NCBI GenBank assembly: GCA_021808525.1
Contig: JAKBBK010000008.1
Coordinates: 1 to 64,000, forward strand
Origin: Pseudomonadota bacterium
GTDB lineage: Bacteria; Pseudomonadota; Gammaproteobacteria; Burkholderiales; Burkholderiaceae_C
DNA length: 64,000 nt
Direction: 5' to 3'
Shown: piece by piece, positions 52,175 to 61,835 of the stretch
Position numbering within the stretch: position 1 is the first letter of the stretch
Layout: every line of letters begins with the position of its first letter
The notes under the pieces: model-generated
Databases searched by the model: none
What the model was told of the DNA's origin: nothing
What the model saw: the letters and a program-made list of their open reading frames with translations, nothing else
Program-made: the position numbers and the translations under genes

Positions 52175-53731
52175 TCAGTGCGCGCCGCGCAGCGGCGTGG
52201 CCCGGTCAGCCTCGCGAGGGCCGCCGCGCACCAGGCGCAGTTGCAGCGCCACATCGATCACCAGGAAGACGGTGTACAGCGCCGCGAACACGGCCAGGGA
52301 AAAGGCCAGCTCGCCCACGCCGTGCCCCGAGGCGCTCATCCACGTGGGCAGGAGCTCGTACACGGTCCAGGGCTGGCGTCCCAGCTCGGCGGTGAGCCAG
52401 CCGCATTCGCTGGCCAGGAAGGGCAGCGGGATCAGGCAGGGTGCCAGGCGCAGGAACCAGCGCCGCCGGTGCACCTGGTCGCGCAGCGTGTACACCAGCG
52501 CCAGCATGAAATAGGTGAACAGGCCCAGCGCGATGGCGACCATGAGTCGGAAGCTCCAGAACACCGCGAACACGTCGGGCAGGCTGTCGAGCGCGGCCTG
52601 GTGCAGTTCGGCCTCGCCCAGGCGCGCGGGGTCGCCGTCGGCGGCGTAGCGCTGGGCGAGCAGGCCGAAGCCCAGGTTGCGCTGGTGCTGCTCGAAGGTC
52701 GCGCGCGCGCGGGCGTCGTGGGGGTCGGCGGCCAGTCTGCGCAGTGCGCCGACCGCCAGCAGGCCGTCGCGCACGCGCTGCTCGTTGATCGCGACCAGCT
52801 CGCGCGCGCCGGCTACCGGCTGGTGCAGCGTGTGGGTGACCAGCGGGGTGAGCAGGAAGGGGATGCGCAGCGCGTAGCGGTTGTCCTGGCGCGCCTGGTC
52901 GGGCCAGGCGACGACGTTGAAGGCGGCCGGCGCGGGCTCGGTGGACCAGGCCGCTTCCATCGCGGCCAGCTTGGCGGGCTGGGCGTGGCCGCCGACGTAG
53001 CCCAGCGCGTCGCCCAGGGTGATGACCCCGGCGCAGGACAGCAGGCCGAACAAGGTGGCCACGCGAAACGAGCGCCGGGCCAGCGCCAGGTGGCGACCGC
53101 GCAGCATGTACCAGGCGCTGATGCCCATCACGTACACCGCGGCGGTGACGTAGCCGGCCAGGCTGGTGTGCACGAACTTGGCCTGTGCTTCCTCGCTGAA
53201 CAGCAGCGCCGGCAGGCTGGCCAGTTCCATGCGCAGGGTCAGCGGGTCGAAATGCGCGCCCCGCGGGTCCTGCATGAAGGCGTTGGCGACCAGGATCCAC
53301 AAGGCCGACAGGTTGGCCCCCAGCGCCACCAGGTAGGTGATCACCAGGTGCTGCATGCGGCTCAGGCGCTTCCAGCCGAACACCATGAGCCCGATCAAGG
53401 TGGATTCCAGGAAAAAGGCCATCAGCGCCTCGATGGCCAGCGGAGCGCCGAAGACGTCGCCGACGAAGGTGGAATAGAAGGCCCAGTTGGTGCCGAACTC
53501 GAATTCCAGGGTCAGCCCGGTCGCCACGCCCAGCGCGAAGTTCACCAGGAACAGCTTGCTCCAGAACTCGACCATGCGCCGGTGCAGCTCGCGCCCGCCG
53601 AGCACGTAGACGGTCTCCATGGCGGCGAGCAGGAAGCCCAGCCCCAGCGTGAGGGGCACGAACAGGAAGTGGTACAGCGCGGTGGCCGCGAATTGCCAGC
53701 GCGAGAGCAGGACCACGAGGGGATCGATCAT
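52175..53731 (-). CDS. cydA: cytochrome bd ubiquinol oxidase subunit I
   Basis: A 518-residue membrane protein carrying hemes b558, b595 and d. LLSRWQFAATALYHFLFVPLT holds the axial His19, and the long quinol loop includes QPAKLAAMEAAW and a segment matching the E. coli extended Q-loop, so it is the long-loop class. The ATG at 53731 fits the family; the ORF track is longer without homology. High-affinity oxygen respiration. Confidence 0.96.
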   Translation of the reverse strand: MIDPLVVLLSRWQFAATALYHFLFVPLTLGLGFLLAAMETVYVLGGRELHRRMVEFWSKLFLVNFALGVATGLTLEFEFGTNWAFYSTFVGDVFGAPLAIEALMAFFLESTLIGLMVFGWKRLSRMQHLVITYLVALGANLSALWILVANAFMQDPRGAHFDPLTLRMELASLPALLFSEEAQAKFVHTSLAGYVTAAVYVMGISAWYMLRGRHLALARRSFRVATLFGLLSCAGVITLGDALGYVGGHAQPAKLAAMEAAWSTEPAPAAFNVVAWPDQARQDNRYALRIPFLLTPLVTHTLHQPVAGARELVAINEQRVRDGLLAVGALRRLAADPHDARARATFEQHQRNLGFGLLAQRYAADGDPARLGEAELHQAALDSLPDVFAVFWSFRLMVAIALGLFTYFMLALVYTLRDQVHRRRWFLRLAPCLIPLPFLASECGWLTAELGRQPWTVYELLPTWMSASGHGVGELAFSLAVFAALYTVFLVIDVALQLRLVRGGPREADRATPLRGAH

Positions 53732-53972
53732 CGGTGGGGCCAGGGATCGGCGGGGCGGGGTTGGGGTTGCCTGGGGCGGGCACATGCCCTGGGTGCACCT
53801 TAGGGCGGATCGGGCACGCCGGCAGCGCGGCGTGCGGGATCCCTGGTTCCCGACCGGGATGCGTGGGCAAGGAGCCGTGCCGCGTGCCCGGGTTGGCGGC
53901 GATGGTGGCCGGGGCGCAAGGCCTATATGCTGCGCACATGCCTTCCCAGCCGCGGCGGTGCCGCTTCGAGCC

Positions 53973-54284
53973 ATGATGTACAAGTTTCGTTCCCGAGCCG
54001 ATTCCGACCTGTTCATGAACCAGGGGCCCGCCGAGCGCATCCTGGGCATCATCGGCAAGGCGCCGGGCCCGCAGGGCATCATCGAGCCGGGCGACATGGC
54101 GCGAGCCATCGCCGCCCTGCAGGCGGCGGTGGACGAGGACGAAGCCGCGCGTGGCGGCGGTGCCACCGAGGGCGCTGCGCCGGCGTCGGGTCAGGCCGTC
54201 ACGCTGCGCCAGCGCGCCTGGCCCTTCGTGCAACTGCTCAAGCGCAGCCTGGAAGCCGACACTCCGGTGGTGTGGGGCGTTTGA
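53973..54284 (+). CDS. DUF1840 domain protein
   Basis: A 103-residue cytosolic protein matching the betaproteobacterial DUF1840 family: MYKFRSRADSDLFMNQGPAERILGIIGK and GIIEPGDMARAIAALQAAV, with a C-terminal WPFVQLLKRS. Function unknown. Either of two adjacent ATGs (53973, 53976) may be used. TATATG lies about 50 bp upstream. Divergent from cydA. Confidence 0.85.
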   Translation: MMYKFRSRADSDLFMNQGPAERILGIIGKAPGPQGIIEPGDMARAIAALQAAVDEDEAARGGGATEGAAPASGQAVTLRQRAWPFVQLLKRSLEADTPVVWGV

Positions 54285-55948
54285 ATCCCTCCCCGTCCCC
54301 GCCGTCGCCCGCGCCGGCTGCGCTGAGCCCGGAGCAGCGCCGCGTGCTCGTGGCCTCGGCGCTGGGCACGGTGTTCGAGTGGTACGACTTCTATCTCTAC
54401 GGCTCCCTGGCCGGGATCATCGGCGAGGAGTTCTTCGCCGGGCTGGACCGGGGTTCGGCCTTCATCTTCGCGCTGCTGGCCTTCGCCTCGGGTTTCCTGG
54501 TGCGCCCCTTCGGCGCGCTGCTGTTCGGCAGGCTGGGCGACCTCATCGGGCGCAAGTACACCTTTCTGGTGACCATCCTGTTGATGGGCCTGTCGACCTT
54601 CATCGCGGGCCTGCTGCCCGGCTATGCCAGCATCGGCGTGGCAGCGCCCATGATCCTGGTGGCGCTGCGCCTGCTGCAGGGCCTGGCGCTGGGCGGGGAG
54701 TACGGCGGGGCCGCCACCTACGTGGGGGAATACGCGCCGCGCCAGTCCCGCGGGGCCTACACCTCGTGGCTGCAGACCACTGCCACGCTGGGCCTGCTGT
54801 TCTCCCTGCTGGTCAACGTGGGGCTGCGCCGTCTGCTGGGGGACCAGGCCTTCGCCGCCTGGGGCTGGCGCCTGCCTTTCCTGGCCTCCAGCGCGCTGCT
54901 GGCGGTGTCGGTCTGGATGCGTCTGCGCCTGAACGAGTCACCCGCCTTCGTGCGCATCCGGCGCGCGGGGCGCACGTCCAAGGCGCCGTTGTCGGAGGCC
55001 CTGGGGCGCGGACCCAATTTCCGGCGGGTGATGGTGGCGCTGTTCGGCATGACGGCGGGCCAGGGGGTGATCTGGTACACGGGGCAGTTCTATGTGCTGG
55101 TGTTCCTGACCCACACGCTCAAGGTCGACGGCGGACTGGCCGGCGTGCTCATCGGCATCTCGCTGGTGCTGGCGATCCCGCTGTTCTGGCTGTTCGGGCG
55201 ACTGTCGGATCGCGTGGGCCGGCGTCCGGTGATGCTGTCGGGCTGCCTGCTGGCGGCGCTGGGCTACTTTCCGATGTTCCACGCCCTCACGGCCGCCGCC
55301 AACCCCATGCTGGCGCGGGCCATGGCCAGTCACCCGGTGGTGCTGCTGGCCGATCCCGCCGATTGCTCCTTTCCCCTGCGCTCCGAGGGGGGCAGGCCCT
55401 TCACCCATTCCTGCGACATCGCCAAGCAGGCGCTGAGCGACGTGGCGGTCGATTACCGGCGGCGCGACGCGCGGGGCACGGCGCGCATCGAGGTCGGCGG
55501 GCGCAGCGTGGCCTCCTTCAACGCGAGCGGCATGTCCGAGGTCGAACTGGCGCAGCGCCAGCAAGCCCTGCGACAGGCCTTGCGCCAGGCGGTGAGCGCC
55601 GCCGGCTACCCGCGACAGGCCGACCCGGGGCAGGTGAACCGCCCGCTGGTGGTGCTGATCCTGACCCTGCTGGTGGCCGACGTGGCGCTGGTCTACGGGC
55701 CCATCGCGGCCAGCCTGGTGGAGCTGTTTCCCACCCGCATCCGCTACACCTCGATGGGCCTGCCGTACAACCTGGGGAACGGTTGGTTCGGAGGCCTGGT
55801 GCCGACGGTGGCCTTCGCGCTGGTGGCGCACGACGGTGGGATCTACCACGGCCTGTGGTATCCGGTGATCGTGGCCGCGGGGAGTTTCCTGGTCGGCGTG
55901 CTGCTGCTGCCCGAGACCCGTGGCACCGACCTGTGCGCTGGCGACTGA
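54281..55948 (+). CDS. MFS transporter, metabolite:H+ symporter type
   Basis: About 555 residues with 12 predicted helices. TVFEWYDFYLYG and GRLGDLIGRKYTF are MHS-family signatures; the second half has GRLSDRVGRRPVML. A roughly 115-residue soluble insert (about 338-452) between the mid C-half helices carries two cysteines (DPADCSFP, HSCDIAK). TTG start at 54281 overlaps the DUF1840 stop (TTGA), but GTG further in is possible. Substrate unknown. Confidence 0.85.
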   Translation: MNPSPSPPSPAPAALSPEQRRVLVASALGTVFEWYDFYLYGSLAGIIGEEFFAGLDRGSAFIFALLAFASGFLVRPFGALLFGRLGDLIGRKYTFLVTILLMGLSTFIAGLLPGYASIGVAAPMILVALRLLQGLALGGEYGGAATYVGEYAPRQSRGAYTSWLQTTATLGLLFSLLVNVGLRRLLGDQAFAAWGWRLPFLASSALLAVSVWMRLRLNESPAFVRIRRAGRTSKAPLSEALGRGPNFRRVMVALFGMTAGQGVIWYTGQFYVLVFLTHTLKVDGGLAGVLIGISLVLAIPLFWLFGRLSDRVGRRPVMLSGCLLAALGYFPMFHALTAAANPMLARAMASHPVVLLADPADCSFPLRSEGGRPFTHSCDIAKQALSDVAVDYRRRDARGTARIEVGGRSVASFNASGMSEVELAQRQQALRQALRQAVSAAGYPRQADPGQVNRPLVVLILTLLVADVALVYGPIAASLVELFPTRIRYTSMGLPYNLGNGWFGGLVPTVAFALVAHDGGIYHGLWYPVIVAAGSFLVGVLLLPETRGTDLCAGD

Positions 55949-56038
55949 GTGGCGCTGGCGCCCCCGGGTGCGGGCTTGCTTGCTTATGATGGCCGGGATG
56001 TCCTTGGCCTGGCCGCTCGCCGCGGCGCCCGCTCCGAC

Positions 56039-56839
56039 GTGAGTTCCCTCCAGTCCCGATTTTCCGTGTCCACGCCGCGCCGCGCCCTGTTCGTGGCCGC
56101 GCTGGGCCTGGCGGCGCTGGCCACGCTGGCCCTGCCGTTCGCGGGCCTGGTGCTGAGCACGCCCTGGCCAGGCCTGCATCTGCAGCCTGGAGACGGCGCG
56201 GCCGTCAGCACTTCGCTGGCCTACACGGCGCTGGCCATGGTGATGGTGGCGCTGCTGGGCACGCCGGCGGCCTGGCTGCTGGCGCGGCGCGAGTTCGCCG
56301 GCAAGTGGATCTGCGACATCCTGGTGCTGTTGCCGCTGCTGACGCCTCCGCTGGCCATGGGCCTGTTGTTGAGCATCAGTTTCGGCCCCTACGGCTGGCT
56401 GGGGCGCCCGCTGGGCCACGCGGGGCTGGTGCTGACCAATACGCCGGCGGCCTTCGTGCTGGCGCAGGTCTACGCCAGCGCTCCGTATTTCATCGTGGCG
56501 GCGCGCGCGGCCTTCGAGGGGGTGCCGCGGGAGCTGGAGCAGATGTCGCTGAGCCTGGGCCAGTCGGCGAGCCGTACCTTCGTGCGCATCACCCTGCCGC
56601 TGGCCGGGCTGGGCCTGGGCGCGGCACTGGCGCTGGCGTGGGTGCGCGCGCTGGGCGAGTTCGGCGTGGTGCTGATCGTGGCCTACTACCCCCAGGGCAT
56701 CCCGGTTCGGCTGTGGGTGAACCTGCAGGACACGGGCATGTCGGCGGTGTACCCGCTGCTTTGGCTGTTCTTCGCCGTGGGCCTGCCGCTGCCGCTGCTG
56801 GGCGGGCTCTGGTCACGCCGCGCCGGGGGCCGGGCGTGA
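56039..56839 (+). CDS. modB: molybdate-type ABC transporter permease
   Basis: A 266-residue permease with six predicted helices. The EAA-type loop RELEQMSLSLGQSASRTFVRITLPLA and the family ending with GVVLIVAYYPQGIPVRLWV match ModB/TupB-like permeases. The start is GTG at 56039; upstream ATG/GTG choices lack support. Its stop overlaps the next GTG (GTGA). Confidence 0.82.
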   Translation: MSSLQSRFSVSTPRRALFVAALGLAALATLALPFAGLVLSTPWPGLHLQPGDGAAVSTSLAYTALAMVMVALLGTPAAWLLARREFAGKWICDILVLLPLLTPPLAMGLLLSISFGPYGWLGRPLGHAGLVLTNTPAAFVLAQVYASAPYFIVAARAAFEGVPRELEQMSLSLGQSASRTFVRITLPLAGLGLGAALALAWVRALGEFGVVLIVAYYPQGIPVRLWVNLQDTGMSAVYPLLWLFFAVGLPLPLLGGLWSRRAGGRA

Positions 56840-57903
56840 AGGTGGATCTGGAGATTCGCCAGCCCCTGGCGCTGCGCCTGGCCTTCGAGCTGCGCGGCTT
56901 CACGGCGCTGCTGGGCGCCAGCGGCGAGGGCAAGAGCACCACCCTGAAGGCGCTGGCCGGGCTGGTGCCCAGCCGCGGCGAGCCCTTCGGCTCGCTGCCC
57001 CCGCAGCACCGTCCGGTGGGCTACCTGCCGCAGGGCTACGCATTGTTTCCCCATCTGCGCGCCTGGGAGAACGTGGCCTATGCGCTGGGCGGCTCGATGC
57101 GAGCACAACGCGCGCAGGCGATCGAACTGCTCGATGCGGTGGGCCTGGCGGAATGGGCCCAGCGCAGGCCCGGACAGCTGTCGGGCGGGCAGCAGCAGCG
57201 CGTGGCGCTGGCGCGGGCGCTGGCGCGCCGGCCGCGCCTGCTGTTGCTGGACGAGCCCACGTCGGCGCTGGACGCGGCCACGCGCGAGGAGGTGCTGGCC
57301 GAGCTGGTGGCCCGCATGCATGCGCTGGACATGCCCGCGCTGGCGGCCACGCATGACGCGCATGTCGCGGCCATGGCCGACTGGGTGGTGCTGCTGGGCG
57401 GGCGCAGGGTCTTGCAGCAAGGGCCGCCGCGGGAAGTCTTCGCGCGGCCGGCGAGTCTGGGTGCGGCCGCGCTGCTCGGCCTGCGCAACCGCTTCCACGC
57501 GCGGGTGCAGGCGGGGCCGGGCGCCGACGGCATCGGCTTGCTCGACTGGGAGCAGGGGGGCAGCCAGCTGCGCGCCGCCCTGCCCGTGGGAACGCGGCCG
57601 GGCGAGGTGGTGGACTGGGCGGTGGGCGCGCAGAGTCTGCGCCTGGCCGAGGCCCCGTCCGAGGGCGAAGGCAGGAGCCCGCAGGCACATGGCGCCGCCC
57701 AGCTGCTGCCCGGCACCGTCGAGCAGCTCATCACGCAGGCCGGGCACGCGCAGCTGGGCGTGCGATGCGGCCAGGCCCTGCTGTGGCTGGGGGCGAGCTG
57801 GAGCGAGGTCGAGGCCCGCGCGCTCGGCCCCGGCGCATCCGTGCGGCTGCGTCTTGCCGAGCGCGACGTGCTGGCCTGGACGCGCGCCGCGCAGTCGGGC
57901 TGA
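56836..57903 (+). CDS. modC: molybdate-type ABC transporter ATPase with TOBE domain
   Basis: A 355-residue ATPase. Walker A GASGEGKST, signature QLSGGQQQRVALARALARRP, Walker B LLLLDEPTSALD, and a C-terminal TOBE/MOP-like region (about 230-350) that binds oxyanions in ModC. Walker A has E for the usual G. GTG start overlaps the modB stop. No modA is in the window. Confidence 0.85.
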   Translation: MKVDLEIRQPLALRLAFELRGFTALLGASGEGKSTTLKALAGLVPSRGEPFGSLPPQHRPVGYLPQGYALFPHLRAWENVAYALGGSMRAQRAQAIELLDAVGLAEWAQRRPGQLSGGQQQRVALARALARRPRLLLLDEPTSALDAATREEVLAELVARMHALDMPALAATHDAHVAAMADWVVLLGGRRVLQQGPPREVFARPASLGAAALLGLRNRFHARVQAGPGADGIGLLDWEQGGSQLRAALPVGTRPGEVVDWAVGAQSLRLAEAPSEGEGRSPQAHGAAQLLPGTVEQLITQAGHAQLGVRCGQALLWLGASWSEVEARALGPGASVRLRLAERDVLAWTRAAQSG

Positions 57904-57933
57904 GTCGGCGCGCCACCGCGCCATGGCGCGGGC

Positions 57934-59151
57934 TCAGGGAGCGATGGCGTTCAGGGGGCCGGTGCCCGCGCTGCTGGACATCCCATTGAACACGTAGGCG
58001 ATGGTCTTGCCGAAGAAGAAGGGCAGCCCCAGGTCCACCGTGGTGGTGCTGGGCGAGTAGATGCCGATATCGTTGAAGGCCACCAGGTTCGGGCTGAGGT
58101 TCAGCGAGGTGGGGGACGCCAGCTCCACCGACGAGCTGTAGGAGCCGCTGCTGCCTGTTCCGTTGCCCGTCAGCACGATGGGAAGCTGCTGCGCCGAGCT
58201 GGGCGAGAAGTAGTCGGTCGAGCTGTTGTAGGAGACGTTGAAGGGTGCCACGTACAGGCTCGAGCCGCTGTCGAGGTAGGAGGCCGCGTAGCTGGTGCCG
58301 CCGACCTGCACCGTCAGGTGGCCCAGGCTGTCGAGCGGAAGGACCGTATAGCCGCTGATCGAGTTGTCGGTTTGCGTGCCGACGCCGAAGGTGACGGTGC
58401 CCGAAGCCGTGGCCGCGCCGCTGGCCGGAACCGCCGGAAGCTGGAACACGATGCCGTTGGTGTCGGAACTGGTGAAGAAGGCCACCGGGTTGGACACCAT
58501 CGCCGAGGCGGCCGGCTCCGAGCTCAGCTGGGTGCAGGTGCTCGAGCTGCAGCTGAAATAGGCCCCGTTGTCGGCGACCATGGGACCGATGCCCAGGATC
58601 CCATTCGAGTGGAGCACCGAGACGCTGCCTGCGTCGGTGGGATCCTTGGAGGTGCAGGCCGACGGAGCCGAGGGCAGCCCCGTGGCGTCGATGATCTCGA
58701 TGGGAATCGAGGAGGTGGTTTCCCCGGCCAGCTTGACCACGGCATGGGCGACGCCGCCCCAGGTGTAGCCGCTGCCGAATACCGCGCATTCCGCCAGGTC
58801 CTGGCCGGACGAGGTGGTGTCCAGGGGCAGGTTCACCGAGCTGAGTGCGCTTTGCAGCAGGCGCAGGCCGTAGGAGCCGGTGTCCACGGTGACATGGGAG
58901 ATGGTCTGGCAGTTGTTCGAGGCGTCGCACACGGTCACGGTGGCGTAGGGAACGTCGGTCGTCACCAGGGTGGGGTCGATGGCGGTCACGTCGGGGTTCT
59001 GCTCCACCGTGATGGCCAACTGGTTGCCCGTGGTCGTGGCGCTGCTGGTGGACGAGGTGGAGCCACCTCCGCCTCCGCAGGCGGCCAGGAGCAGTGGCAA
59101 GCCCAGCAAGGTCGTGTACAGGAAGCTGCGGATGCACGGGGAGGAATTCAT
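57934..59151 (-). CDS. DUF3443 lipoprotein, pepsin-like two-lobe aspartic peptidase candidate
   Basis: A 405-residue lipoprotein (lipobox LLAAC) of the DUF3443 family, with a Ser/Thr/Gly linker and seven cysteines. It contains TVDTGSYGLRL at about 88-98 and YLDSGSSLYVAP at about 292-303, like the two active-site motifs of pepsins, plus FGSGYTWGG (flap-like), GILGIGP and LGLPFFFGKTIAYVF. I infer a bilobal aspartic protease fold; function is otherwise unknown. Its neighbour is DUF2844. Confidence 0.85.
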   Translation of the reverse strand: MNSSPCIRSFLYTTLLGLPLLLAACGGGGGSTSSTSSATTTGNQLAITVEQNPDVTAIDPTLVTTDVPYATVTVCDASNNCQTISHVTVDTGSYGLRLLQSALSSVNLPLDTTSSGQDLAECAVFGSGYTWGGVAHAVVKLAGETTSSIPIEIIDATGLPSAPSACTSKDPTDAGSVSVLHSNGILGIGPMVADNGAYFSCSSSTCTQLSSEPAASAMVSNPVAFFTSSDTNGIVFQLPAVPASGAATASGTVTFGVGTQTDNSISGYTVLPLDSLGHLTVQVGGTSYAASYLDSGSSLYVAPFNVSYNSSTDYFSPSSAQQLPIVLTGNGTGSSGSYSSSVELASPTSLNLSPNLVAFNDIGIYSPSTTTVDLGLPFFFGKTIAYVFNGMSSSAGTGPLNAIAP

Positions 59152-59317
59152 GAGTGGACTCGTTCAGCGTGGGCCCGCGCCGCCGCGGCGAGGCCTCGGC
59201 GGGCGTGCTGGGTCGGCGGACGCCTCGGCGCGTGGCCCGGTGCGAGGGGGGCTGTCGTCGCGGCGTACCGCGGGGGCGACCAGCGTGTCCGGGCGGGCGA
59301 AGGCGCTCGGGCTGGGA

Positions 59318-59827
59318 TCAGGGGGTGACGTTCAGACGGGCCAGCTCGACGCCGGCAGGAACCAGTGCCGGCACATAGGCCGAGCCCGCGAATGCGCGCA
59401 TATGCCCGCCCAGGTACGCCACGATGCTCGAGCTGCGAACCTCGACCGGGGCATCGAGCGACAGCGAGGGATGGGTCTGCCTCCAGGCCACGTAGGCCGG
59501 GAAATAGTCCGCGTAGAGCCTTTGCAGGTCGGGGACCATCGGCCCGCTCCAGGAAACGGCAAAGATCCTGCCGGAAGCCCCGGAGTACTCGTGCACCAGT
59601 ACCTGGCCCGGCGTGAGCACCACCGTGTCGGTGACCCTGGCGCCGCTGCCCACTGCGGCGGCCACGCGCGCCTGGGATTTCCAGGCACCGTCGCGCAGCG
59701 CGGTGGAGGTCGAGCCGCCGAGCGATGCCCAGGCGCAGGGCGCGAGAGGCACCGCGGCGGCCAGGGCGAACACGGCGCCGAGCCAGACGCGCGCTCGCAG
59801 GGGGGGTGGGGCGGTGAGCGGATGCAT
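59318..59827 (-). CDS. DUF2844 exported protein
   Basis: A 169-residue protein with a signal peptide (FALAAAVPLAPCAWA) and the DUF2844 pattern SLGGSTSTALRDG, VHEYSGASGRIFAVSWSGPMVPDLQRL and SSIVAYLGGHMRAF. DUF2844 and DUF3443 genes occur together in Burkholderiales, as here with a 166 bp gap. AGGAG precedes the ATG. Function unknown. Confidence 0.85.
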   Translation of the reverse strand: MHPLTAPPPLRARVWLGAVFALAAAVPLAPCAWASLGGSTSTALRDGAWKSQARVAAAVGSGARVTDTVVLTPGQVLVHEYSGASGRIFAVSWSGPMVPDLQRLYADYFPAYVAWRQTHPSLSLDAPVEVRSSSIVAYLGGHMRAFAGSAYVPALVPAGVELARLNVTP

Positions 59828-59871
59828 GACAACTCCTTGGGAATGGGGCAGACTCTAGACCCAATCCGGGC

Positions 59872-59912
59872 GGAATTTTCGGCCGTTTATAGAAAAAACA
59901 GCCGAATAATCA
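59872..59912 (-). promoter_or_regulatory. AT-rich promoter-like tract upstream of DUF2844
   Basis: A sharply AT-rich block in otherwise GC-rich DNA. On the minus strand it reads TTATTCGGCTGTTTTTTC followed by TATAAAC, giving a good -10 (TATAAA) but only a weak -35. It lies about 50 bp upstream of the DUF2844 start. Confidence 0.4.
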
Positions 59913-59946
59913 TGCAGTTACGAGCGTTGCGGCCTTGCTTTATGCG

Positions 59947-61125
59947 TCAATGATTCCCGGTTTCGATGGCGCGCAGCAGGCGGCGCACATCGTCGGCCTC
60001 ATGCGCGGCCGACAGGCTCAGGCGCAATCGGGCGCTGCCCTCCGGCACGGTGGGCGGGCGGATCGCCGGCACCCACAGGCCCTGGTCCCACAGTCTGCGC
60101 ATGGCCTCCAGCGCGGCCTGGTTGGAGCCCAGAAGGACCGGCTGCACGGGGGTGGTGGAATCGCCCAGGCGCCATGACGGCGGCCAATGCCCGTGCGCGC
60201 GGACCATGCGCACCAGTTCCCGCAAGCGCTCCCGCCGCCACGACTCCTCGGCGATCACGCGCAGGCTGGCGCGCAGGGTTTCGGCGATCATCGCCGGCGC
60301 GGCGGTCGCGAAGATGTAGCTGCGCGTGCGCTGCATGAGGAATTCGACGGCGTCCTCGGAACCGGCGACGAAGGCTCCGGCCACGCCGGCGGCCTTGCCC
60401 AGGGTGGCCATGTACAGCAGGCGCGGGCTGCGCAGGCCGAACTCGGCCGCGCTGCCCGCGCCGCCAGGGCCCAGCACGCCGAATCCGTGCGCGTCGTCCA
60501 CCAGCAGCAGCGCATCGAAGCGCTCCGCCAGTTCCAGCAACTCGCGCAAAGGGGCCACGTTGCCGTCCATGCTGAACACGGCGTCGGTGGTGATCAGGCG
60601 TCGGCGGGCGCGACTGGCCTGCAGCCGGCGCGCCAGGTCATCGACGTCGCGGTGCGCGTACACCTGGATCTCGGCACGCGAGAGCCGCGCGCCGTCGATC
60701 AGGCAGGCGTGGTTCAGCGCGTCGGAGAACACCGCGTCGCCGCGCCCGACCAGGGCCGGCACCAGGCCTGCGTTGGCGGGGAAGCCGGCGTAGAAATACA
60801 GGGCGCGGGGCAGGCCGACGAAGGCGGCCAGTTCCTGTTCGAGCAGTTCGTGGGCGCGACTGTGGCCGCACAGCACGGGCGAGGCGGTGGCGCCCACGCC
60901 CCAGCGCCCGGCGGCCTCCCGCGCGGCCTGCACCAAGGCGGGATGCTGCGCCAGCCCCAGGTAATCATTGCTGCAGAAGGAGAGCATGTCGCGCCCGTCG
61001 ATGCGCAGGCGCACGCCGTCGTAGGCGTCGATGACGCGGCGGCGCCGGCGCAGTTGCGCGGCATCCACCGCGCGCAGCTCGGCGGCGAAGTCCCAGGCGC
61101 CCTGTTCGCTGGACGGCCCTGTCAT
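59947..61125 (-). CDS. bioF: 8-amino-7-oxononanoate synthase BioF
   Basis: A 392-residue PLP enzyme joining pimeloyl thioester and alanine in biotin synthesis. [45 protein letters not shown] and the lysine motif [17 protein letters not shown]. The ATG at 61125 overlaps the bioD stop as ATGA. Last gene of bioADF. Confidence 0.95.
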   Translation of the reverse strand: MTGPSSEQGAWDFAAELRAVDAAQLRRRRRVIDAYDGVRLRIDGRDMLSFCSNDYLGLAQHPALVQAAREAAGRWGVGATASPVLCGHSRAHELLEQELAAFVGLPRALYFYAGFPANAGLVPALVGRGDAVFSDALNHACLIDGARLSRAEIQVYAHRDVDDLARRLQASRARRRLITTDAVFSMDGNVAPLRELLELAERFDALLLVDDAHGFGVLGPGGAGSAAEFGLRSPRLLYMATLGKAAGVAGAFVAGSEDAVEFLMQRTRSYIFATAAPAMIAETLRASLRVIAEESWRRERLRELVRMVRAHGHWPPSWRLGDSTTPVQPVLLGSNQAALEAMRRLWDQGLWVPAIRPPTVPEGSARLRLSLSAAHEADDVRRLLRAIETGNH

Positions 61126-61796
61126 GGCGACCACAGCAATTGGCGCGCGGCCGCCGCGGGGTCGGGGCGCTGCATGTGCTCGATCACGCCCAGGCAGGGG
61201 GCGCGCAGGCGCGCTCGCAGCAGTTCGATGTTGTCCTCGGGCGCCAGCATGTCCGGATCGATGCGATTGGCGATCCACCCCGCCAGCGGCAGGCCGCGCG
61301 CGGCGATGGCTTCCTGCGTGAGCAGCGCATGACTGAGGCAGCCCAGGCGCAGCCCGACCACCAGGATCACCGGCAGGCGCAGCAGGCGCGCCAGATCGCC
61401 GCCGTCTTCCTGGGCCGACAGCGGAACGAGCAGCCCGCCGACCCCTTCGACCACCACCGCGTCGGCCTGTTCGCGCAGGCTGCGCACCGACTCGGCGATG
61501 CGCCGCAGGTCGATGCGGGTGCCGGCGCGGCGTGCCGCGGCGTGGGGGGAGATGGGATGCTCCAGCGCATAGGGGTTGTCCAGCTCGGCGGGTACGGCCA
61601 GGCTGCTGGCGGCGCGCAGCCTGGCCACGTCTTCGTTGACTCCATCGCTGCCGGCCCCGGCGGACACGGGCTTGGCGCCGACCACCCGGGCATGCCTTTC
61701 GCGCAGCAGGTGCAACAGCGCGCAGGCCGCCAGGGTCTTGCCGATCTCGGTGTCGGTGCCGGCGACCAGCCAGGCGGGGCAGAGGCTTCGGGACAT
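61122..61796 (-). CDS. bioD: dethiobiotin synthetase BioD
   Basis: A 224-residue ATP-dependent enzyme closing the ureido ring. P-loop-like [19 protein letters not shown] and the C-terminal GWIANRID. Complete. Lies 39 bp after bioA and overlaps bioF. Confidence 0.95.
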   Translation of the reverse strand: MSRSLCPAWLVAGTDTEIGKTLAACALLHLLRERHARVVGAKPVSAGAGSDGVNEDVARLRAASSLAVPAELDNPYALEHPISPHAAARRAGTRIDLRRIAESVRSLREQADAVVVEGVGGLLVPLSAQEDGGDLARLLRLPVILVVGLRLGCLSHALLTQEAIAARGLPLAGWIANRIDPDMLAPEDNIELLRARLRAPCLGVIEHMQRPDPAAAARQLLWSP

Positions 61797-61835
61797 CGGG
61801 GCCTGCTTGGATCGAGGTGGAAGGGGTTCGTGGCC

